Shown here in pieces: positions 1-14,436 of a stretch of 64,000 bases of DNA. Under the pieces are notes generated by a model. That model ran no database searches and had not been told where the DNA came from. It was given only the letters and a program-made list of their open reading frames with translations. Position 1 is the stretch's first letter. Each line of letters opens with the position of its first letter. Made by a program: the position numbers and the translations under genes. The stretch comes from Ruegeria sp. HKCCD4315 (lineage in GTDB: Bacteria > Pseudomonadota > Alphaproteobacteria > Rhodobacterales > Rhodobacteraceae), in contig NZ_WVRN01000001.1 in assembly GCF_013112245.1 (NCBI RefSeq), positions 2,980,501 to 3,044,500 of the forward strand. The letters are read 5' to 3'.

Positions 1-559
1 TAGAGCCTGAGGTTGCCAATGTCACAACCATCGACGGCACGTCGGCAGACATACGACGGGTGACGAGATCCCGCACGGTTATCGATGCCACGGCGATCAG
101 CGCGTAGACAGAATAGACGCTGAAGCCGTCCGGGCCCGGCCGGACGATTAACACCATGCCAATGAATCCCACCAAAATCGCCAGGGTACGCCGCCAGCCA
201 ACCTGTTCGGAAAAAACCAACGCGGCGCCCAGCGTTACCGTCAGCGGCAGCGCTTGCAGAATAGCCGTTACGTTGGCAAGCGGCATGCTCTTCAACGCCG
301 TCAGGAAAAAGAACGTGGCAGCCAGTTCAGTCAGGCTGCGCAACGCTACAAGCCATTTGTCGTGACGCGAAAAATTCAGATGCAGGGCCCCAAGTGAACG
401 GGCAAGCAGATAGACCAGAACAACAGCCAAGGCACCTCTTAGGGCCACCAACTGAAAAAGGGGCAGCTCCTGCAGCGCGATCTTCACCAGCGTATCGTTC
501 AGGGTAAACGCGGCCATGCTGCCCATCATCAGCAAGGCACCTTTGGTATTCGGGGTCAT
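1..559 (-). CDS. DMT-superfamily (EamA-like) permease, 5' part only
   Basis: The gene starts at the ATG at 559 and runs off the left edge without a stop, so about 186 N-terminal residues are visible. The product begins MTPNTKGALLMMGSMAAFTL and is a chain of hydrophobic segments with short polar turns. This matches the first five or so helices of EamA/RhaT-type drug/metabolite transporters, including the small-residue-rich first helix and an RP-G turn after helix 4. The family exports metabolites across the inner membrane, but the substrate cannot be read from sequence. It is on the same strand as the next small membrane protein (647-1129), with 87 bases between. The remaining half should lie just outside the window. 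The family assignment is firmer than any statement about function. Confidence 0.75.
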   Translation of the reverse strand, partial: MTPNTKGALLMMGSMAAFTLNDTLVKIALQELPLFQLVALRGALAVVLVYLLARSLGALHLNFSRHDKWLVALRSLTELAATFFFLTALKSMPLANVTAILQALPLTVTLGAALVFSEQVGWRRTLAILVGFIGMVLIVRPGPDGFSVYSVYALIAVASITVRDLVTRRMSADVPSMVVTLATSGS

Positions 560-646
560 GTTGGCTGGGCTCCGGGCTGGCAAACGCCGGTATTGGCCAA
601 ACTATAGCTTCGGATGTCAATATCGCTTTTGCCCGTCAGCCGGATG

Positions 647-1129
647 TCAGCCGAAGGGGACAATGGTCCCAAACAGATTTAAACTGGACGGCTCGGTTGT
701 ATCTTTGACGAAATCCACCCAATCTTTTCCGTAGGTCTGCTCGAAAAAGTCTGGGTACTTCCAAATAAGATTGTGAAAGGTGAACGTCGTCAGCAACGCG
801 CCAACCGTAAGCGCGCCTGCGAACTCTCGCAGTTTACCTTTCAGAAAAAGCATCACCATGATGCAAGCCCCGCCCGCAAGTCCGAGGCTGACGAAATCCT
901 GCGTATCAACTTGCCGCTGAACCGGAATACCAACGGATTGGTATTGAATGTAACGGGTCAGAAACACGGCACAGATTCCCAGCAGTAAGGCCCCCAAAAA
1001 CGCACCGGGATAGGCCAGACGTTGCCAGATGCTCTCGGTTCTGGGCCGAGGTGCATTCCTTGCGTTCTCATCCGAGCGCTGTTTGATCCGCGCAACGCGA
1101 TCTTCGAAAGAGTTGTTTTCTGTGCCCAT
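647..1129 (-). CDS. Small membrane protein of unknown function
   Basis: I do not recognise the family. From the ATG at 1129 the product is about 160 residues. It has a charged N-terminal stretch of roughly 35 residues, then three predicted membrane segments (about residues 40-62, 78-95 and 103-120), then a polar C-terminal tail rich in aromatic and acidic residues. An upstream in-frame TTG at 1147 would add six residues; neither start has a strong ribosome-binding site. It is transcribed towards the DMT permease gene and could share its mRNA. No catalytic or metal-binding motif is visible. An inner-membrane location is inferred from the hydrophobic segments alone. Confidence 0.6.
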   Translation of the reverse strand: MGTENNSFEDRVARIKQRSDENARNAPRPRTESIWQRLAYPGAFLGALLLGICAVFLTRYIQYQSVGIPVQRQVDTQDFVSLGLAGGACIMVMLFLKGKLREFAGALTVGALLTTFTFHNLIWKYPDFFEQTYGKDWVDFVKDTTEPSSLNLFGTIVPFG

Positions 1130-1563
1130 GAGCCAATTCAAAATCAAATTAAAATCTCAAGCCAGAGCTAAACTAGAGATTGTATGACCGCAAGAACGAG
1201 CCATCGTGCACAAATACTGGGTTGGATCAAAATGTCGTGCTGTCCTGCGACAGTAACATGAACCGCGCGCACTTTGACCTGGGCTAACCGAAATCGGAAC
1301 TTGGTTTTTTGAATCCTGACAGGCAGGAAAAACAAAAGGCCTACACAGGCCGGTTAACGGCACTGTTTTGATCCTAACTCCGCCGCGTACGATGCAAACG
1401 AATGAAATTGACGTGCGAACGATCTATGGCTGCAACGCGGGCTAAATGCACATTGCATCAATTCCAGTAGGATGGGATTAAGTGTCACATCAATTTAACT
1501 TGATATATGCATGGAGTTGTTTTCCAGTCGACTAGAGAGTTGCCCAGGCAAGTGGAGGTAGAG
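1130..1563. other. Intergenic region, no gene seen
   Basis: This stretch of about 430 bases separates the divergent membrane-protein and sulfatase genes and is visibly richer in A+T than the core genes. The open frame on the minus strand at 1157-1363 has no family resemblance or credible ribosome-binding site. The promoters of both flanking genes probably lie here, but I could not choose convincing -35/-10 pairs. A short imperfect dyad (ATCAA, six bases, TTGAT) at 1489-1504 is the only structured element noted. Confidence 0.5.
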
Positions 1564-3315
1564 GTGAAGGTGCAATCAGAGACATGCAGCAAGCCCCTCA
1601 CATGGAAGTTGGGATTGGCGCTGGCATTTGGATATGCGTCACAAGTCGCCGCTCAAGATCAAAGAATTGTTCATGATGCCGAGTATTTTATTCTGGAAGC
1701 TCAAAACGGCTCAGTGTGGCAGATAGAAGACCAACAACTTGACGCAAAACTCGCCGAGTTGAGGGAGAAATACGGTTCTCCTCCTAACCTCATCCACTTA
1801 ATGTGGGACGACCAGCCACTCGGCGCAGTCGGCATCCCAGCCATGCAACAAATCCGTGGATACGAGACGCCGAACCTCAATCAGATGGCCGAAGAGGGTA
1901 TGCTGTTCACGCGTATGTATACGGAGCCCGCGTGTACACCTACAAGAGCCGCAGCTTGGACGGGTCAATATGCTGTGCGGTCCAGCATGTTTTCAGTCGG
2001 TTTTCCTATAGAGTACGAAGGAATTGCGGCTGAGAATATCACGATTGCGGAAGTCTTGAGCGATGCCGGATATGCGACTGGATTTTTTGGCAAAACGCAC
2101 CTTGGCGATATCGAAGAGGCCTATCCGCATAATCAAGGATACGACGAAGCGTTCACCGCGCTCTACAACCAATCGACGAGTCTTTGGAACATCGAAGCCG
2201 AAGCCGCCAACGCAGTCGTAGGGTTGAAAACCGAGCTTCTGCCCGAGAACCCGTATCAGAAAGACAAAGAGTTTCTTCAGGATGGCTATGTCTTTTACGT
2301 AGAAGGCACAAAGGGTGGTCCAACGCGAGAATGGTGCGGCACGACAAACGAGTGCTACCGCGCATTTGACGGCGAAGCGCGGGATCGAACGTTTGATTTC
2401 ATTCGCAGAAACGCCGAGGAAGGAAACCCTTTCTATGCTGCATGGTGGCCCATGTGGATAAGCTTTTTGCCAGACCCAAACAAAGAAACACTACAACGTG
2501 GTCTGGTCGGAGAGGCTTATCACAAATACCTTGATCCGGACGTCGGACAGTTAATTTCGCTTCTCAATGAGTTGGGCATAGCCGAGAACACACTTGTTAT
2601 CGCCATGTCGGACAACGGTCCTATGACCCATAATCCGCCTGCTGGGGCAGGCCTTGGGGAAGGACCATTCCGAGGTGGCAAAGGTGACTTTCTCGAAGGC
2701 GGCGTCCGCGTTGCTGCTCAAGCTTGGTGGCCCGGGATGATCGAAGAAGGGCAGATTGTCGGAGACATCATCCATGTCACGGATCTATTCACGACATTTG
2801 CACGCATCGGCGGCGCGTTGGAATTCGTTCCCAAAGACCGTGTGATTGATGGCGTCGATCAAACTTCTTTGCTGATCAATGGCGACAGCTTTAGCCGCCG
2901 AGACAGCGTAATGATCTATTCCGGTCCAAACCTCGGAGCGAGTGTGAAAGATCACTACAAGATGCACTGGATTTCGTCTGACCCCTCACAAGCGTCCGCT
3001 GGCATCACTTCAGTCTTCGACCTTTTGAATGACCACCGCGAAGTTAATCCCATTGTGGTTGGCGGTTTTCACTTCAAGGAGCCATTCCGTCGTATGCGAG
3101 CGCGGCACGAGCAGTGGATTGCAAGATACCCCCATTTGCCCCGTGCGTATGGCCCCGCCTACACCGGGATTGAAAACGCAAGGCCTGAGACCTTGGCGCT
3201 AAGCAATCCGCCCGAAGCACTGAATAACCTGCCTTTCGGATTGTTGGACTTCATTGAGCAATTGCCAAGTCTTCCCTTCGACCCGAGCGGAGACGTAGGG
3301 TTGGATTTCGATTAA
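1564..3315 (+). CDS. Secreted sulfatase (arylsulfatase family)
   Basis: This is a type I sulfatase that would hydrolyse sulfate esters in the periplasm. The GTG at 1564 is chosen because GGAGG sits five bases upstream (1554-1558) and the resulting 583-residue product opens with a normal signal peptide (KLGLALAFGYASQVAA, then QD). An in-frame ATG at 1507 would add 19 residues. Motifs in order: the DD metal pair at about residues 82-83 (WDDQPLG); CTPTR at about 124-128, where the cysteine becomes formylglycine; a DNG metal motif in MSDNGP; and a GGKG...EGG segment typical of the family. The substrate cannot be told. No formylglycine-generating enzyme gene is in the window. Codon use and base composition look more AT-rich than the rpoC side, so acquisition by transfer is possible. 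It is convergent with rpoC. Confidence 0.88.
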   Translation: MKVQSETCSKPLTWKLGLALAFGYASQVAAQDQRIVHDAEYFILEAQNGSVWQIEDQQLDAKLAELREKYGSPPNLIHLMWDDQPLGAVGIPAMQQIRGYETPNLNQMAEEGMLFTRMYTEPACTPTRAAAWTGQYAVRSSMFSVGFPIEYEGIAAENITIAEVLSDAGYATGFFGKTHLGDIEEAYPHNQGYDEAFTALYNQSTSLWNIEAEAANAVVGLKTELLPENPYQKDKEFLQDGYVFYVEGTKGGPTREWCGTTNECYRAFDGEARDRTFDFIRRNAEEGNPFYAAWWPMWISFLPDPNKETLQRGLVGEAYHKYLDPDVGQLISLLNELGIAENTLVIAMSDNGPMTHNPPAGAGLGEGPFRGGKGDFLEGGVRVAAQAWWPGMIEEGQIVGDIIHVTDLFTTFARIGGALEFVPKDRVIDGVDQTSLLINGDSFSRRDSVMIYSGPNLGASVKDHYKMHWISSDPSQASAGITSVFDLLNDHREVNPIVVGGFHFKEPFRRMRARHEQWIARYPHLPRAYGPAYTGIENARPETLALSNPPEALNNLPFGLLDFIEQLPSLPFDPSGDVGLDFD

Positions 3316-3452
3316 ATGTGGCGTTCGGCTTTGAATGCACAACTGGCGCAGGTTCAAATCATTGGGCTTCTGCTTTGGGCTCAAAACAGCCACTAGATGG
3401 CAGATCGAGCACTAACAATATTGAGCTGGCACTTGACAGTCTTCCACAAAAG

Positions 3453-3479
3453 AAAGGCCCCGCGTTTTGCAGGGCCTTT
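3453..3479 (-). terminator. Rho-independent terminator of rpoC
   Basis: A perfect 8-bp stem (AAAGGCCC, 11-base loop, GGGCCTTT) is followed on the minus strand by a T-rich tract (CTTTTG). It lies 21 bases beyond the rpoC stop. On the plus strand the stem is also followed by T residues, so it may end sulfatase transcription as well. Confidence 0.75.
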
Positions 3480-3500
3480 TTCAAATTTATGCTGTCGAGC

Positions 3501-6500
3501 TTACTCGCGGCTTTCCGGTGTTTCCACCAGAACGTCCAGCTCATCGCCAACCATGTCGTCGTCGAAGGTCGGTGCAGCCAGAGCAGCGGCGGCTTCGGCC
3601 TCTTCCCGGCGGGCTTCGATGACCACGTTGTCACGCGACTGCGCGATGTGGCGGACAGCCTGAGTTGCTCCACCGGTACCGGCAGGGATCAGACGACCAA
3701 CGATGACGTTCTCTTTCAGGCCAACCAGCTTGTCCTTCTTGCCCTGAACCGAAGCTTCGGTCAGCACGCGGGTGGTTTCCTGGAACGACGCCGCCGAGAT
3801 GAACGAACGTGTCTGCAGCGAGGCTTTGGTGATCCCCAACAGGATCGGCTCGCCCTGTGCCGGACGACCACCACGCGAAAGGGTCTTCTCGTTGGCTGCG
3901 TCGAACTCCTGCTTATCGACATGCTCGCCTTTCAGCAGGGTGGTGTCGCCTGAATCCAGGATCTCCCACTTCTGCAGCATCTGGCGCACGATGACCTCGA
4001 TGTGCTTGTCGTTGATCTTCACGCCCTGCAGACGATAGACGTCCTGCACCTCGTCGATCATGTAATCCGCCAGCGCTTCGACACCCATGATGGACAGGAT
4101 GTCATGCGGAGCCGGGTTACCGTCCATCAGGTATTCACCCTTCTGGATGAAGTCCCCTTCGGCGACCGGGATGTGCTTGCCCTTGGGCACCATGTACTCG
4201 ATGGTCTCCATGGACTCGTCCGCCGGTTCGATGCTGATGCGACGCTTGTTCTTGTAGTCGCGGCCAAAGCGCACGTAACCATCGGCTTCTGCGATGATCG
4301 CGTGATCTTTCGGACGACGCGCTTCGAACAGTTCGGCCACACGCGGCAGACCACCGGTGATGTCCTTGGTCTTGGCACCTTCACGCGGGATACGCGCAAC
4401 AACGTCACCAGCTTCGATCTTCTGGCCGTCTTCGACCGACAGAATCGCATCGACCGACATCGGATAGTGAACCGGGTTGCCCGCGTCGTTGCGGACCGGC
4501 TCGCCATCTTCACCGACCAGAATGATCTCGGGCTTGAGGTCGCTGCCTTTGGGGGCCGCGCGCCAGTCGATCACGATCTTCTGGGTCATACCAGTTGCTT
4601 CGTCGGTCTCGTCGCGGACAGCAAGGCCCGAAACCAGATCAACGTATTTCGCGGTACCGGCTTTCTCGGCGATGATCGGCAGAGTGTAGGGATCCCATTC
4701 GAACAGCTTGTCGCCACGGGCCACTTTGGTGCCGTCTTTGACGAACAGCTTGGAGCCGTAGCCCAGCTTGAAGCTGGCACGCTCTTCGCCATGTTCGTCG
4801 TTGATTACCAGCTTCATGTTCCGGCCCATGACCAGGCTTTCGCCTGCGGCATTGACCAGGATCTGCGGGTTCTCGAACGCGACAACACCTTCCTGGTTGG
4901 CTTCCTGGAACGACTGCTGACCACCTTGCGCAACACCACCGATGTGGAAGGTCCGCATGGTCAGCTGTGTACCGGGTTCACCGATCGACTGGGCGGCAAT
5001 GATGCCAACAGCTTCACCTGTGTTCACCATGGTACCACGCGCAAGGTCACGACCGTAGCAGGTTGCACAGACGCCTTCTTCGGACTCACAGGTCAGAGGC
5101 GAACGGATGCGCATCGACTGAACACCGGCTTCGTCGATGGTGTCGGCCATACGTTCGTCGATCAGCTGACCTGCTGCGACGATCACCTCATCTGTGCCCG
5201 GACGCAGAACATCGTCAGCAGCGACACGGCCCAGCACACGTTCGGCCAGCGAGGCGACAACCTCACCGTCGTTCACGGCTGCTTCTGCAGTGATCGCACG
5301 CTCGGTGCCACAGTCGATCTCACGAACGATACAGTCTTGCGCCACGTCCACCAGACGACGGGTCAGGTAACCCGAGTTCGCCGTCTTCAGAGCGGTATCC
5401 GACAGACCCTTACGGGCACCGTGGGTCGAGTTGAAGTACTCGAGAACGGTCAGACCTTCTTTAAAGTTCGAGATGATCGGCGTTTCGATGATGTCACCGT
5501 TCGGCTTGGCCATCAGACCGCGCATACCGCCCAGCTGTTTCATCTGAGTGACCGAGCCACGCGCACCCGAGTGGGCCATCATGTAGACCGAGTTCGGTTC
5601 CTGTTCCGAGCCGTCCTCTGCCCGATCCGACGACGAGATCGTCGACATCATAGCCTCGGTGACGCGATCGTTACACTTCGACCAGGCATCGACAACTTTG
5701 TTGTACTTTTCACCCTGAGTAATCAGGCCGTCCATGTACTGCTGTTCAAAGTCTTTCACCTGACCGCGGGTGTCATCAACGATGCCCCACTTGTCACCCG
5801 GAATGACCATGTCGTCCTTACCAAACGAGATGCCAGCCTTGAACGCTTCTTTGAAGCCCATCGACATGATCTGGTCACAGAAGATAACCGACTCTTTCTG
5901 ACCGCAGTAACGGTAGACGGTGTCGATCACCTGCTGCACTTCTTTCTTCCGCAGCAGACGGTTGACCAGCTCGAACGGCGCTTTGTTGTTCATCGGCAGC
6001 AAGGCACCCAGACGCAGACGGCCCGGAGTGGTTTCATAGCGCTTCTGAACTTCGTTGCCTTCGTCGTCGATCTGCGTGATCCGCGCGGTGATTTTCGAGT
6101 GCAGATGCACCTCACCCGCGTCCAGCGCGTGCTGAACTTCTTCGATCGAGCCAAAGACCTTGCCTTCGCCCGGCATGCCTTCACGTTCCAGGGTCACATA
6201 GTACAGACCCAGGATCATATCCTGCGACGGAACGATGATCGGTGCGCCGTTTGCAGGCGACAGAACGTTGTTCGTCGACATCATCAGAACACGGGCTTCC
6301 AGCTGCGCCTCAAGGCTCAGCGGGACGTGAACGGCCATTTGGTCCCCGTCGAAGTCAGCGTTAAAGGCCGAACAGACCAGCGGGTGCAGCTGAATGGCTT
6401 TACCTTCGATCAGGACCGGCTCGAACGCCTGAATGCCAAGACGGTGCAGCGTCGGCGCACGGTTCAGCATGACAGGGTGTTCGCGGATCACCTCGTCGAG

Positions 6501-7742
6501 GATATCCCACACTTCGGGACGCTCTTTCTCGACCAGTTTCTTCGCCTGTTTCACGGTCGAAGACAGACCCTTGGCTTCAAGGCGTGAGTAGATGAACGGC
6601 TTGAACAGTTCCAGCGCCATCTTCTTGGGCAGACCACACTGGTGCAACTTCAGCTCGGGCCCGGTCACGATGACCGAACGGCCCGAGAAGTCGACACGTT
6701 TACCCAGAAGGTTCTGACGGAAGCGGCCCTGCTTGCCTTTCAGCATGTCCGACAGCGATTTCAGCGGACGCTTGTTGGCACCGGTAATCACGCGGCCGCG
6801 ACGGCCGTTGTCGAACAGAGCATCCACGGATTCCTGCAGCATCCGCTTTTCGTTGCGGACGATGATGTCAGGCGCACGCAGCTCGATCAGACGCTTCAGA
6901 CGGTTGTTCCGGTTGATGACGCGGCGATACAGATCGTTCAGATCCGAGGTCGCAAAACGGCCACCATCCAGCGGAACCAGCGGACGCAGTTCCGGCGGAA
7001 TGACCGGGATCACGGTCATTACCATCCATTCGGGACGGTTACCCGACTCGAGGAAGGATTCAACAACCTTCAGACGCTTGATGATCTTCTTGGGCTTCAG
7101 CTCTCCGGTTGCTTCGGCCAGATCAGCGCGCAGCTGCTCGGCTTCGGCTTCCAGATCGATCTGGGCCAGCATCTCGCGGATGGCTTCGGCACCAATGTTG
7201 GCGGTGAACGCGTCCATGCCATAGGCATCCTGCGCATCCATGTACTCTTCTTCAGTCAGCATTTGGCCGTAGGTCAGGTCAGTCAGACCGGGCTCGATGA
7301 CGACGTAGTTTTCAAAGTACAGAACGCGTTCCAGATCGCGCAGCGTCATGTCCAGCATCAGACCGATGCGGGACGGCAGCGATTTCAGGAACCAGATATG
7401 CGCAACAGGCGCGGCCAATTCGATGTGGCCCATACGCTCGCGGCGGACTTTCTGCAGGGTGACTTCCACACCGCATTTCTCGCAGACAACGCCGCGATAC
7501 TTCATCCGCTTATACTTGCCGCACAGACATTCGTAATCTTTGATCGGGCCAAAGATACGCGCGCAGAACAGGCCGTCACGTTCAGGCTTGAACGTCCGGT
7601 AGTTGATGGTTTCGGGTTTCTTGATCTCGCCATAGGACCAAGACAGGATCCGCTCGGGCGACGCCAGCGAGACTTTGATCTCGTCAAAGACCTTCGGGGG
7701 CGTCAGCGGGTTGAACGGGTTGTTGGTGATTTCCTGGTTCAT
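3501..7742 (-). CDS. rpoC: RNA polymerase beta' subunit
   Basis: This is the catalytic large subunit of RNA polymerase, 1413 residues, the expected length for alphaproteobacteria. The N-terminal zinc motif is present ([20 protein letters not shown]), as is the active-site NADFDGDQM motif that binds magnesium. Further on come the trigger-loop/bridge-helix region and a second zinc site ([15 protein letters not shown]). The ATG at 7742 gives the canonical start [10 protein letters not shown]. It follows rpoB after 50 bases on the same strand and is presumably on the same mRNA. The usual downstream partner rpsL is absent; a terminator and a convergent sulfatase follow. Identification is certain. 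Confidence 0.99.
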   Translation of the reverse strand: MNQEITNNPFNPLTPPKVFDEIKVSLASPERILSWSYGEIKKPETINYRTFKPERDGLFCARIFGPIKDYECLCGKYKRMKYRGVVCEKCGVEVTLQKVRRERMGHIELAAPVAHIWFLKSLPSRIGLMLDMTLRDLERVLYFENYVVIEPGLTDLTYGQMLTEEEYMDAQDAYGMDAFTANIGAEAIREMLAQIDLEAEAEQLRADLAEATGELKPKKIIKRLKVVESFLESGNRPEWMVMTVIPVIPPELRPLVPLDGGRFATSDLNDLYRRVINRNNRLKRLIELRAPDIIVRNEKRMLQESVDALFDNGRRGRVITGANKRPLKSLSDMLKGKQGRFRQNLLGKRVDFSGRSVIVTGPELKLHQCGLPKKMALELFKPFIYSRLEAKGLSSTVKQAKKLVEKERPEVWDILDEVIREHPVMLNRAPTLHRLGIQAFEPVLIEGKAIQLHPLVCSAFNADFDGDQMAVHVPLSLEAQLEARVLMMSTNNVLSPANGAPIIVPSQDMILGLYYVTLEREGMPGEGKVFGSIEEVQHALDAGEVHLHSKITARITQIDDEGNEVQKRYETTPGRLRLGALLPMNNKAPFELVNRLLRKKEVQQVIDTVYRYCGQKESVIFCDQIMSMGFKEAFKAGISFGKDDMVIPGDKWGIVDDTRGQVKDFEQQYMDGLITQGEKYNKVVDAWSKCNDRVTEAMMSTISSSDRAEDGSEQEPNSVYMMAHSGARGSVTQMKQLGGMRGLMAKPNGDIIETPIISNFKEGLTVLEYFNSTHGARKGLSDTALKTANSGYLTRRLVDVAQDCIVREIDCGTERAITAEAAVNDGEVVASLAERVLGRVAADDVLRPGTDEVIVAAGQLIDERMADTIDEAGVQSMRIRSPLTCESEEGVCATCYGRDLARGTMVNTGEAVGIIAAQSIGEPGTQLTMRTFHIGGVAQGGQQSFQEANQEGVVAFENPQILVNAAGESLVMGRNMKLVINDEHGEERASFKLGYGSKLFVKDGTKVARGDKLFEWDPYTLPIIAEKAGTAKYVDLVSGLAVRDETDEATGMTQKIVIDWRAAPKGSDLKPEIILVGEDGEPVRNDAGNPVHYPMSVDAILSVEDGQKIEAGDVVARIPREGAKTKDITGGLPRVAELFEARRPKDHAIIAEADGYVRFGRDYKNKRRISIEPADESMETIEYMVPKGKHIPVAEGDFIQKGEYLMDGNPAPHDILSIMGVEALADYMIDEVQDVYRLQGVKINDKHIEVIVRQMLQKWEILDSGDTTLLKGEHVDKQEFDAANEKTLSRGGRPAQGEPILLGITKASLQTRSFISAASFQETTRVLTEASVQGKKDKLVGLKENVIVGRLIPAGTGGATQAVRHIAQSRDNVVIEARREEAEAAAALAAPTFDDDMVGDELDVLVETPESRE

Positions 7743-7792
7743 TTGTTACCTCAAATCTTGCGGAAGGGGGGACGGGAGAAAGGGCAGCGCCC

Positions 7793-11929
<4,137 letters not shown>

Positions 11930-12062
11930 GTCAGATGTCACCTTTCGATGTTCTCAGCGGGCAAAGACACCGTCGGGCCCCGGCATCTTGCACAATCGAG
12001 ACAACACGTCCGGATCAATTCATGGCCACCGTCCCGAAGGCGGCCTCCCGATCCGAAAACCG

Positions 12063-12140
12063 TGTCTTAGAAAACGCCCCACATTTTGAGGCCCTTTCTA
12101 AGACAGGTTCGGCTGGACCCGGATTTCTCCGGACCCAGCC
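12063..12140 (-). promoter_or_regulatory. Two stem-loops between rplL and rpoB
   Basis: Reading the minus-strand transcript, rplL is followed first by a hairpin at 12140-12111 (13-bp arms with a two-base internal mismatch and a 4-base loop). Then comes a perfect 11-bp hairpin at 12105-12063 (TGTCTTAGAAA pairing with TTTCTAAGACA, 21-base loop). Neither is followed by a good minus-strand T run. Enterobacteria carry a partial attenuator and an RNase III site at the same place, so these are plausibly an attenuator and/or processing site. The structures are seen; the role is inferred. Confidence 0.55.
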
Positions 12141-12179
12141 AAATTTTTCGGCGCATCAGCGATGCACCTGAGACTAAGC

Positions 12180-12554
12180 TTAGGCCAGCTCGACTTCGGC
12201 GCCAGCTGCTTCCAGCTTGGCTTTGACGTCTTCTGCTTCTGCTTTGTCCACGCCTTCTTTGATCTTGCCGCCGGCTTCGACCAGTTCCTTGGCTTCTTTC
12301 AGGCCCAGGCCGGTGATGCCGCGAACTTCTTTGATGACGTTGATTTTCGATGCGCCGGCGTTCTTCAGAACGACGTCGAATTCGGTTTTTTCTTCCTCAG
12401 CTGCACCGCCGGCGTCGCCGCCTGCTGCAACCATTACGGCGCCGCCAGCTGCGGGCTCGATGCCGTATTCGTCTTTGAGGATGGTTTTCAGTTCTTGTGC
12501 TTCCAGCAGGGTCAGACCCACGATGCTTTCTGCGAGTGCTTTCAGATCAGCCAT
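12180..12554 (-). CDS. rplL: 50S ribosomal protein L7/L12
   Basis: This is the stalk protein that recruits translation factors to the large subunit. It is 124 residues, normal for the family. The N-terminal dimerisation domain ([22 protein letters not shown]) is followed by an Ala/Gly-rich hinge at about residues 38-52. The conserved C-terminal factor-binding domain follows ([20 protein letters not shown], then LVEAGG). It lies 80 bases downstream of rplJ, the standard JL pair. Identification is certain. Confidence 0.98.
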   Translation of the reverse strand: MADLKALAESIVGLTLLEAQELKTILKDEYGIEPAAGGAVMVAAGGDAGGAAEEEKTEFDVVLKNAGASKINVIKEVRGITGLGLKEAKELVEAGGKIKEGVDKAEAEDVKAKLEAAGAEVELA

Positions 12555-12634
12555 TGTATTAGCTCTTTCCGTTTTACAGTGTGTGTTCCAACGTCAGGGC
12601 ATATGCCCCACGCAGATCATTCAGTGCCAACCGC

Positions 12635-13153
12635 TTACGCAGCTTCCGCCTTCTCTTCGATGGTGGAAAGGATGCTTGCGATGTTGCTTGCAGGTGCGCC
12701 AATCGCGCCGGCGATGTTCGAAGCAGGTGCGCCAATGCAGCCCACGATCGAAGCAATAAGCTCCTCGCGAGACGGCATTTTCGAAACTGTTTCGACGCCT
12801 TTGCGGTCCAGAGCGTTCTCACCCATTGCACCGCCGAGGATCTCAAAATTCTTGTTATCCTTGGCGAAGTCCTCGGCCACCTTGGCTGCTGCCACAGGGT
12901 CCTCGGAATAGGTCAGAACGGTCATCCCTGTCAGCAGGTCGGCCATGCTTTCACACGGCTTACCCTCAAGGGCGATTTTGGCGAGCCTGTTTTTGGCAAC
13001 ACGCACGGAACCACCCGCGTCACGAGCACGTGCGCGAAGATCCTGCATCTCGGCAACTGTCAGACCGGCGTAGTGAGCAACCACTACGACGCCAGAGCTT
13101 TCGAAGATTTGGCCGAGTTCCTCGACCACTTTCTCTTTCTGGGCTCTATCCAC
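12635..13153 (-). CDS. rplJ: 50S ribosomal protein L10
   Basis: L10 anchors the L7/L12 stalk to 23S rRNA, and in many bacteria it represses its own mRNA with L12. I choose the GTG at 13153 (product starts with [14 protein letters not shown]) because GGAG lies six bases upstream; an upstream TTG at 13165 would add four residues without a ribosome-binding site. The product is 172 residues. It has the N-terminal rRNA-binding domain and a C-terminal helix carrying a duplicated IGAPASNIA segment (about residues 142-160), which forms the L12-binding arm. Together with L7/L12 it is the first pair of the rplJL-rpoBC unit. Confidence 0.97.
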   Translation of the reverse strand: MDRAQKEKVVEELGQIFESSGVVVVAHYAGLTVAEMQDLRARARDAGGSVRVAKNRLAKIALEGKPCESMADLLTGMTVLTYSEDPVAAAKVAEDFAKDNKNFEILGGAMGENALDRKGVETVSKMPSREELIASIVGCIGAPASNIAGAIGAPASNIASILSTIEEKAEAA

Positions 13154-13400
13154 AGTTCTCTCCAAGTTTGGGGCGATACCTCACCCCGGCTCATATTTGC
13201 CGCAGCTTTCGCTCCGGCGTTCAGGTCCGTTATTACGGGATTGGCCAAAATGCGCCCGAGGGTGGGACCCTCAGAATTCTTTGGTCTTACCCGTCTCAGG
13301 CAGGGAATTAAGGGACCGAATGGACCCACCCACCGTCTTGGACGAAACGAAAGAAAGCGCACGACGAATCGCACGCTTTATTCCGCAGGTCTACTTAGGG
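13154..13400 (-). promoter_or_regulatory. Probable 5' leader of rplJL-rpoBC (L10 leader position)
   Basis: About 250 non-coding bases precede rplJ. Bacterial rplJ messages usually carry a structured leader bound by L10-(L12)4, and this stretch has the right place and length, with several GC-rich complementary blocks (for example around 13252-13275 and 13320-13345). I could not fold it reliably or match the consensus kink-turn, and no promoter could be assigned with confidence. From about 13400 to 13731 I see only a weak 6-bp dyad at 13578-13600. Confidence 0.35.
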
Positions 13401-13731
13401 CAGATAGGCGGGGTTTCCAAGGGGTAAATTTGCGTCAATCGCAAGCGTACTTTCACATTCATCGAAGCGGGTAAGTTTCATCTCAACATTGCTTCCGGAT
13501 TCGGCGATCACGGCCAAAAGTGCCTAGCCTTCCTCAACACCGCTTGGGAACCCAATTCAAACTCAAATGCTTATGATGACCCTCAGAAATTTCCAGGGTC
13601 TCAAGCAGAACGAATGGAAAGTGATTTTGACTGACTAAGTTCTCTCGGCGCCGATCAGGTGCGTAAACGGATAGTCACAAAAAGATGTCGCTGCGGTAAC
13701 GTCTTTCAATAACCTTTTGATCATTCCCGGA

Positions 13732-14145
13732 TCAAGAGAGCCAATCTTCGAATGATGAGGCCAAAGTGAACGCCCAAAACTCGGGTTCAGGAGTATCTGT
13801 GGGCTGCAAGGACATCGATGGAATTTCCCGCTCGGCCAAATTGGGAAGACCGCGCCCCATCCAACTGGCCAATGAACCACCTTCATCCGCTGACACGGCA
13901 GCCGCAAAAACGAACGCGTCATCGCGCGCGCCAACACCCGCAGACAACGCATCGTCAGTAGAACGGAATGAAACCCCTGTATCCACGATTTGCAAACTAC
14001 CACTCGCAACCGCTGCGATCGCGTTGACCAAAGCCGGGCTTCCAGGTGTGTTTGCAGTGACTGTGGTCGCAACAGTGCCCGGCAGTTCACCCTTCATTTG
14101 CTCGATAAGGTCAGGGTTCAATCTGCGTGCGCAATATCCACACAT
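13732..14145 (-). CDS. Unknown 137-residue protein between rplA and rplJ
   Basis: I do not recognise this gene. The start at 14145 is supported by GGAG six bases upstream. The product begins MCGYCARRLNPDLIEQ, with a CxxC pair in the first five residues. A middle part rich in Ala, Ser, Thr and Gly follows, then an acidic C-terminus ending in EDWLS. There is no membrane segment or signal peptide. It is co-directional with the ribosomal genes but sits after the rplKA terminator, so it probably has its own promoter upstream of 14145 or reads into rplJ. The CxxC could bind a metal or be a redox pair; that is only a guess. It could also be a degenerate remnant. Confidence 0.5.
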   Translation of the reverse strand: MCGYCARRLNPDLIEQMKGELPGTVATTVTANTPGSPALVNAIAAVASGSLQIVDTGVSFRSTDDALSAGVGARDDAFVFAAAVSADEGGSLASWMGRGLPNLAEREIPSMSLQPTDTPEPEFWAFTLASSFEDWLS

Positions 14146-14381
14146 TGTATTCTCCAAGAATGCCACCTGACAGGCCCACGATCCCGTCTGGCTGAAATAG
14201 AATTTCTACGTTCGTTATTCGAGAATTACGGCAGTTTTTGGGCTACCAACTCAAAACCTAACTTTACCCTTGCACCAGTATGGTTTGCATAAAAGGCCGA
14301 GCGTGTGAAGTTTCTAAATTTGCTGCAAAAAGTTGGCCCTTCTGTGAAGGCATGGATTGGACCTAAAAAGACACAAGAAAA

Positions 14382-14409
14382 ATCCCGGGCAGTTCGCACC
14401 ACCCGGGAT
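14382..14409 (-). terminator. Terminator of rplKA
   Basis: A perfect 8-bp stem (ATCCCGGG, 12-base loop, CCCGGGAT) is followed on the minus strand by TTTTTC. It begins 27 bases beyond the rplA stop. It separates rplKA from rplJL-rpoBC, which are often continuous in other bacteria. Confidence 0.85.
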
Positions 14410-14436
14410 CAATTCTTCTAAGCTGAATGCCGGGGC

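Noticed and set aside
1157..1363. 68-residue cysteine-containing minus-strand ORF
   Set aside because: No ribosome-binding site, no similarity and irregular composition; treated as intergenic.
3340..3370. Sequence GGTTCAAATC resembling the T-loop of a tRNA
   Set aside because: No acceptor, D or anticodon arm can be drawn around it. No tRNA was found anywhere in the window.
4002..6587. 861-residue plus-strand open frame opposite rpoC
   Set aside because: Same reason; the composition is rich in Asp, Val, Arg, Phe and His as expected from reversed codons, and rpoC is certain.
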